Source: Nakamurella flava
GTDB taxonomy: Bacteria; Actinomycetota; Actinomycetes; Mycobacteriales; Nakamurellaceae
Direction: 5' to 3'
Assembly: GCF_005298075.1 (NCBI RefSeq)
Contig: NZ_SZZH01000008.1
Span: forward strand, 62,001 to 126,000
Length of the DNA: 64,000 nucleotides
The notes under the pieces are model-generated. The model searched no databases. It had not been told where the DNA came from and saw nothing but the letters and a program-made list of their open reading frames with translations. A program made the position numbers and the translations under genes. This document shows positions 59,716 through 64,000 of the stretch, piece by piece. Each line of letters starts with the position of its first letter. Within the stretch, counting starts at the first letter, position 1.

Positions 59716-59734
59716 TGTTCGAGGCTGTCGAACA
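59716..59734 (-). promoter_or_regulatory. SOS-like inverted repeat before recN
   Basis: TGTTCGA-GGCTG-TCGAACA is a perfect inverted repeat of the LexA half-site words with halves in the reversed order and a 5-base spacer. It covers the predicted -35 (59729-59734) of the recN promoter. An overlapping TCGAAC-N4-GTCGGA (59728-59743) matches 10 of 12 positions of the normal LexA box, so LexA control is plausible. Confidence 0.5.
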
Positions 59735-59791
59735 AGAGTCGGACCGCGAATGTGGACAGACGTTCGCTCAATGGGCGGCAGGGGTCTGCGG

Positions 59792-60673
59792 TCAGTGCCG
59801 CTTGTCTCGCCAGCCGTGCACGGGCAGCTTGAACTTCCGCACCAACCGGTCGGTGAACGGAGTGTCGGACAGCCGCACCAGGCTCACGGGTCGATCACCC
59901 TTGCGGACGTGGATCCGCGACCCGGGGCGGATCTCGTGGATCCGGCGGCTGTCGCACGCCATGATCGCGCTCGGCCCGTCCGGGTCGATGTGGACCGTCA
60001 CCGTCGAGGTGGGGGCGACCACCAGCGAGCGGGCGAACAGCGCATGCGCGTTGGACGGGGCGACCAGCAGTGCGTCGACCCCCGGCCAGATCACCGGGCC
60101 ACCGGCCGAGAAGGTGTAGGCGGTCGACCCCGTCGGGGTCGCGCAGAGCACGCCGTCGCAGCCGTAGGCCGAGATGCCGTGCCCGTCCACCTCCACCACC
60201 ACGTCGAGGATCCGTTCCCGGGTGCTCTTCTCGATGCTCACCTCGTTCAGCGCCCAGCACGAGGCGACGGTCTCGCCCTGGTGCTCGACGGCCACTTCGA
60301 CCGTCATCCGCGGAGACACGCGGTAACGACGGTCCACGACGGCCAGGATCGCCTCGGTCAGGTCCTCCGCGTCGGCCTCGGCCAGGAACCCGACCCGACC
60401 GAGGTTGATGCCCAGCACGGGCGCCTGCAACGGCCGGGCATGGGCAGCAGCCCGCAGCAGGGTGCCGTCGCCGCCGAGGGCGAGCACCATCTCGATCTCA
60501 CCGGCGACCGCGCGGGATGGATCGAACAGGTCCAGGTCCATCTCGTGGTTCTCGCCCGGCAAACTGAGCAGCTGGACCCCACCGGCGGCCAGCAGATCGG
60601 CCGCGGTGCGGGCGGTGACGGCGACATCGACCCGTCCGGTGTGGGCCACCAGCAGGACTCGTCGTTCGGTCAT
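59792..60673 (-). CDS. nadK: NAD kinase
   Basis: A 293-residue NAD kinase: GGDG at 67-70 (LALGGDGTLLRAA), NEVSIEKSTRERILDVVV, GDGVLCATPTGSTAY-type region (CDGVLCATPTGSTAYTFSAGG) and the late VIHVRKGDRPV strand. It makes NADP using ATP or polyphosphate. The ATG at 60673 overlaps the tlyA stop by ATGA. recN follows after 93 bases. Confidence 0.97.
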   Translation of the reverse strand: MTERRVLLVAHTGRVDVAVTARTAADLLAAGGVQLLSLPGENHEMDLDLFDPSRAVAGEIEMVLALGGDGTLLRAAAHARPLQAPVLGINLGRVGFLAEADAEDLTEAILAVVDRRYRVSPRMTVEVAVEHQGETVASCWALNEVSIEKSTRERILDVVVEVDGHGISAYGCDGVLCATPTGSTAYTFSAGGPVIWPGVDALLVAPSNAHALFARSLVVAPTSTVTVHIDPDGPSAIMACDSRRIHEIRPGSRIHVRKGDRPVSLVRLSDTPFTDRLVRKFKLPVHGWRDKRH

Positions 60674-61491
60674 TCGGGTCCTTCCTCCACCGCGCGGTCG
60701 ATCAGTTGCCGCACGTATGCGCGGCCTGGTTCCCCGGCCCGGGCGTCCCGACGCAGGTGCAGGAAGAACTCGACGTTGCCACTCGGACCGGGCAACGGGG
60801 ACGCCACGACGCCGGCCACACCCCACCCCAGTAGATCAGCCGCCGCGGCGACCTCGGCGACCGCGTCCGCCCGCAGGGTCCGGTCACGGACGACCCCACC
60901 GGCGCCAAGGCGTTCCCGTCCCACCTCGAACTGGGGTTTGACCATCGGTACCAGGTCCGCGTCCTCCGCCGCGCAGGCGACGAGCGCCGGGAGGACCAGA
61001 CGCAGCGAGATGAAGGACAGATCGGCCACCACGAGGCCGACGGGATCGCCGACGACCTCCGGGGTCAGGGTCCGGACGTTGGTGCGGTCGACCACGACGA
61101 CGCGGGGATCGTTCTGCAGCCGCCAGATCAGCTGGCCGTAGCCGACGTCGACGGCGACGACCTCCTGCGCACCGCGCCGCAGCAGGACGTCGGTGAAACC
61201 GCCGGTGGAGGCGCCGGCATCCAGGCACCGCCGGCCGGTGACGTCGATCGCGAAGGCGTCGAGAGCGCCGATGAGTTTGTGGGCGCCGCGGGAGGCCCAG
61301 TTCTCGTCCGGTTGCTCGCTCTCCCGGACGACGATGGGCGAGGCGATGGTCACCCCGGTCGCCGGTTTGGTGGCGGCCCGCCCGTCGGCGGTGACGCGGC
61401 CGGCGGCGATCAGTTCGGCCGCGTGTTCGCGGGACCGGGCCAGTCCCCGGCGGACGAGCTCGCTGTCCAATCGGGCGCGACGCACGGTCAC
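60670..61491 (-). CDS. tlyA: TlyA family rRNA 2'-O-methyltransferase
   Basis: A 273-residue protein: S4 domain at about 5-65 (RLDSELVRRGLARSREHAAELIAAGRV), then a Rossmann methyltransferase with DAGASTGGFTDVLL (91-104), DVGYGQL and KPQFEVGRE. TlyA 2'-O-methylates cytidines in 16S and 23S rRNA and confers capreomycin sensitivity. The GTG at 61491 overlaps the stop of the small gene upstream by GTGA. Confidence 0.96.
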   Translation of the reverse strand: MTVRRARLDSELVRRGLARSREHAAELIAAGRVTADGRAATKPATGVTIASPIVVRESEQPDENWASRGAHKLIGALDAFAIDVTGRRCLDAGASTGGFTDVLLRRGAQEVVAVDVGYGQLIWRLQNDPRVVVVDRTNVRTLTPEVVGDPVGLVVADLSFISLRLVLPALVACAAEDADLVPMVKPQFEVGRERLGAGGVVRDRTLRADAVAEVAAAADLLGWGVAGVVASPLPGPSGNVEFFLHLRRDARAGEPGRAYVRQLIDRAVEEGPE

Positions 61492-61724
61492 GGTCCCGGG
61501 CGGGGCGGGCCCGCGTCGGTGGTGCGGGCCAGCGCGTCGGTCAACGTGGTGTGCAGGCGGTGATACGTCTCGACCTGGGCCGTGACGTCCTGCTCGTCCA
61601 GCCGGGCGATCTCCTCGTCCACGGTGGCCAGCAGGGCGGACGGATCGGGCGCCGCGCCCGATGCGGGCCGTGGACCGGGCAGGGGTACGGGGCGTGGACC
61701 GGGCGACGGGCTGCCGACGGACAT
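61488..61724 (-). CDS. Small helical protein (Rv1693 position)
   Basis: A 78-residue protein: a Pro-rich start, then a helix LLATVDEEIARLDEQDVTAQVETYHRLHTTLTDAL (about 33-67). It occupies the place of Rv1693, a short conserved protein between the HAD phosphatase and tlyA. The ATG at 61724 has a strong GGGAGGT site 7 bases upstream. Function unknown. Confidence 0.82.
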   Translation of the reverse strand: MSVGSPSPGPRPVPLPGPRPASGAAPDPSALLATVDEEIARLDEQDVTAQVETYHRLHTTLTDALARTTDAGPPRPGP

Positions 61725-61923
61725 CCTGATACCTCCCACCGGTTGTCGGGTGACGGTCGGCCCGGCACCGGGAGTGCTTCCCGATGCGGGTGGACCGGCT
61801 GTCACGGTAACCGAGTGGTCGCGGGCCGCGGTGCGTCGACGTCCCGTCGCGACCCCTCGGGCACCGCTCCGGCACCGCCGCAAGGCTGCGACGGCGATGT
61901 ACTCGGCGCACCGCGGGCGACGC

Positions 61924-62958
61924 TCAGGCGGCTAGACCGCACCGCCGCAACGCGGCGGCGGCAGTGTCGTCGGCGGCGCGCACTTCGGTCACTTCGGAAG
62001 CCCAGCCCTGCCGGACGAGCGCGGCGAGGGCAGCCAGCGCGGCACCGTCCGACAGGTCGTCGCCGGTCCGCGAGTCGGCAGACGACAGCTCGAGCGCGGT
62101 GTCGCTCACGGTGACCCGCCAGGAATGCGGCTCGGGCTCCTGGGTGTCGGTCAGCGATCGGACGCGGTCGGCGTCCAGCACGCCGCGCAGGTCGAAGGCG
62201 ACATGGGTGGGTCGGCGTTCGGGCGGCGCGGCGAGGAGATCGGCGGCGGTGTTGACGCCGGTCAGCACCATCAGGCTGGGCATCCCGGCTTTGACGGCGC
62301 CGGCGATGTCCGTGTCCAACCGGTCCCCGACGACCAGTGGCCGGCTGCTGCCGGCGCGGGCGACGGCTTCGTCCAGGAGCGGACGTTCCGGCTTCCCGGC
62401 CACCCGCGGCTGCAGACCGGTGGCCGCGACGAGCGCCGCGACCATGGAACCGTTACCGGGCAGCAGACCACGATCGGTCGGCAGCGTCGTGTCGTTGTTG
62501 CACGCGACCCAGTCGGCCCCGGCCCGCAGCGCCAGGCAGGCCTCGGCCAGTTGCGGCCACCCGGTGGTCGGCGAATGTCCCTGCACGACGGCGACGGGCT
62601 CGTCCGTGACCAGCTCGACCGGGGCCAGACCGGCCTGCCGCACCGACTCGACCAGCCAGAGCGCCCCGACGACCAGTACCCGGGCACCGGCCGGGTGGGC
62701 CTGCTGCAGCATGGTGGCGGCCGCCTCCGGAGAGGTCAGCACGTCGTCCGCCGCGGCGGGGACGCCCATCGCGGTGAGCGCCTCGGCCACTTCGGCCGGC
62801 GGCCGGGAAGCGTTGTTGGTCACGTACATGCTGCGGATTCCGCGGGCGTTGGTCGCCTCGATGACCGACCCGACGTGCTCGATGACCTGGCCACCCAGGT
62901 AGACGGTGCCATCGAGGTCGAGCAGCAGGGCGTCGTGACGGTCGGCGAGGGTGGGCAC
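61924..62958 (-). CDS. HAD-superfamily class IIA phosphatase (glycerol-3-phosphate phosphatase type)
   Basis: A 344-residue HAD phosphatase: DLDGTVYLG with nucleophile Asp14 and Asp16, VTNNASRPP (motif II), KPERPLLDEA (Lys) and VGDRLDTDIAGA (motif IV), with a class IIA cap in between. The Rv1692 homologue dephosphorylates glycerol 3-phosphate in lipid recycling. A further C-terminal domain of about 85 residues resembles the extra domain of Rv1692. The GTG at 62958 is 1 base after the TPR gene stop. The 199 bases before tlyA's partner (61725-61923) contain no gene. Confidence 0.92.
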   Translation of the reverse strand: MPTLADRHDALLLDLDGTVYLGGQVIEHVGSVIEATNARGIRSMYVTNNASRPPAEVAEALTAMGVPAAADDVLTSPEAAATMLQQAHPAGARVLVVGALWLVESVRQAGLAPVELVTDEPVAVVQGHSPTTGWPQLAEACLALRAGADWVACNNDTTLPTDRGLLPGNGSMVAALVAATGLQPRVAGKPERPLLDEAVARAGSSRPLVVGDRLDTDIAGAVKAGMPSLMVLTGVNTAADLLAAPPERRPTHVAFDLRGVLDADRVRSLTDTQEPEPHSWRVTVSDTALELSSADSRTGDDLSDGAALAALAALVRQGWASEVTEVRAADDTAAAALRRCGLAA

Positions 62959-62959
62959 G

Positions 62960-64000
62960 TCAGGCTCCCGTGGTGGGGTTGTCGGAGAACAGCGGCGAAC
63001 CCGAGAACGTCGGCGATGACGGCTCGTCGTCGGATCGGGGTTCGGCCCCGGAGGCGGAGTCGTCGTCCGTCGACTCGGAGTCGGACGCGGTCACATCGGC
63101 CTCGGTGGATGGCGAAGCGATGGCGAACGGGTCGAGATCGTCGGCGCTGCCGGCGGTCTCCGCAGCGGAGCCCTCGTCACCCGGTTCGTCGTCCGCGTCG
63201 TCGGACTGCGCGGCGTCGGTCTGCGGGTCGACCGCGTCGTCGGTCACGTGGTCGGGCATCGGGACGTCGGTCGTGTCCTCGTCCGCGGCCGGTGCCGCGA
63301 CCTCGGGATCGACCGTCGACTGCTCGTCGTCGACCTCCGATGCGGACGCCTCGGGCTGCGGATCGGCGCCGAGGGCGACCAGACGCTCGGCGGCGTCCGT
63401 CTCCTCGTGGAGATCGGCGTCGGCCGCCTTGATGAACCAGGTGATGGCGTCCTCGCGCCGGCCGGCCCGTTCGAGCAGGTCGGCGTAGGCGAATGCCACC
63501 CGCGCTGAGTCGGGCGTCGTCGCCGCCAGCTGCTCGAGCTGGGCCACGGCCGCGTCGATCTGTCCGAGGTCGGCGCGGGCACCGGCGCTGACGATGACGA
63601 GTTCGGTGCGCTGCTCGGCGTCGAGCGTCTCGGCCTCCGGGGAACGCGACAACTCGATGGCCCGCTCCGGGTGGCCGAGCGCGCGTTCGCAGTCGGCGAG
63701 GACGGCCAGCTGACCGGCCCCGCCACTCATCCGACGGGCCGCGCGCAGCTCCCCGATGGCTTCCGCCCACTCCCCCGCCCGGTAGGCGACCAGGCCGACG
63801 GTCTCCCGCACGACCGCGATCCGTCCGCCCCGGGTGCGGGCCGCGCGAGCGTGCCGCCAGGCCTCTTCCGGCTCTTCGTCGGCCAAGGCACTGGCCGCGA
63901 CGAGATGGCCGGCGACGAACTCCGAGCCTTCCCGGCTCAGCCCGCGCAGGTCGCGCCGCACTTCCGGGTCGAGCTCGTCGGAGGTGGCCCATTCCGGAAT
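62960..64000 (-). CDS. TPR-repeat protein, Rv1691-like (partial, right edge)
   Basis: The frame is open to the window edge (347 codons seen); the edge part continues ATSDELDPEVRRDLRGLSREG, so the start lies outside. Residues of the visible part form tetratricopeptide-like helical repeats (WRHARAARTRGGRIAVVRETVGLVAYRAGEWAEAIGELRAAR, HPERAIELSRSP, DAAVAQLEQLA, REDAITWFIKA). The last 150 residues are a very acidic Asp/Glu/Ser/Thr-rich tail. It is transcribed into the HAD-tlyA-nadK-recN genes. Function unknown. Confidence 0.88.
   Translation of the reverse strand: MPEWATSDELDPEVRRDLRGLSREGSEFVAGHLVAASALADEEPEEAWRHARAARTRGGRIAVVRETVGLVAYRAGEWAEAIGELRAARRMSGGAGQLAVLADCERALGHPERAIELSRSPEAETLDAEQRTELVIVSAGARADLGQIDAAVAQLEQLAATTPDSARVAFAYADLLERAGRREDAITWFIKAADADLHEETDAAERLVALGADPQPEASASEVDDEQSTVDPEVAAPAADEDTTDVPMPDHVTDDAVDPQTDAAQSDDADDEPGDEGSAAETAGSADDLDPFAIASPSTEADVTASDSESTDDDSASGAEPRSDDEPSSPTFSGSPLFSDNPTTGA

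Overview
The window is a GC-rich (about 70% or more) chromosomal segment of an actinomycete. GTG starts are frequent, and so are ATGA/GTGA stop-start overlaps. Three blocks keep the gene order of Mycobacterium tuberculosis: Psp / DUF3046 / recA / recX; gcvP with pgsA-DUF881-Sbp-DUF881-gcvH-garA-ftsR-BFN-MerR (Rv1822-Rv1832 order); and parA-scpA-scpB-rlu-cmk-plsC-der followed by the Rv1691-Rv1701 order (TPR, HAD, small protein, tlyA, nadK, recN, steA, steB, pyrG, NUDIX, xerD). No mycolate-specific genes are seen. A non-mycolic relative, for example of the Nakamurella/Geodermatophilus type, fits best, but that placement is inference. I see no phage, insertion sequence, CRISPR array or rRNA; there is one tRNA-Pro(GGG).

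Layout. 0-5.1 kb: a truncated membrane-anchored protein, recX, recA with an SOS box between its promoter elements, DUF3046, pspM and pspA. 5.4-11.8 kb: small membrane and secreted proteins (solute-binding-like, MgtC, two Septum_form-like paralogues around a VOC protein), then a WYL regulator divergent from a mycothiol-type DinB protein across a perfect palindrome. 11.9-15 kb: gcvP with a glycine riboswitch. 15.2-24.3 kb: a MarR/MFS pair and the gcvH-garA-ftsR division/metabolism block. 24.3-42.3 kb: accessory genes: PabB, a UDPGP-family uridylyltransferase, a 50-residue repeat peptide, an MprF-like protein, NUDIX, LacI, AAA ATPase, DoxX, PPOX, GGDEF, two DHA2-type exporters and small stress-type proteins. 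42.4-49.1 kb: one long operon from parA to der, linking chromosome segregation (ParA, ScpAB), rRNA modification, CMP kinase, an acyltransferase and ribosome assembly (Der). 49.4-64 kb: an AI-2E-type permease, a Cys-rich DUF1540 protein, then xerD back to the TPR gene, which runs off the right edge.

How it works together. The left block handles DNA damage and membrane stress. The glycine-cleavage genes sit beside GarA and FtsR, tying one-carbon/nitrogen flux to division control. The right block links segregation, NAD(P) and CTP supply, DNA repair (RecN) and cell separation (SteAB).

The most unusual item is the 50-residue protein at 26989-27141. It has its own strong ribosome binding site and terminator and carries two near-identical VLVGNPRRxRGL motifs, the second forming its exact C-terminus; it lies just downstream of an MprF-like gene. 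Other points of interest are a duplicated eight-cysteine DUF1540 protein behind two possible metalloregulator sites, an SOS-like inverted repeat over the recN promoter, a MprF-type enzyme with a rhomboid-like N-terminal half, and about a dozen starts that look leaderless.
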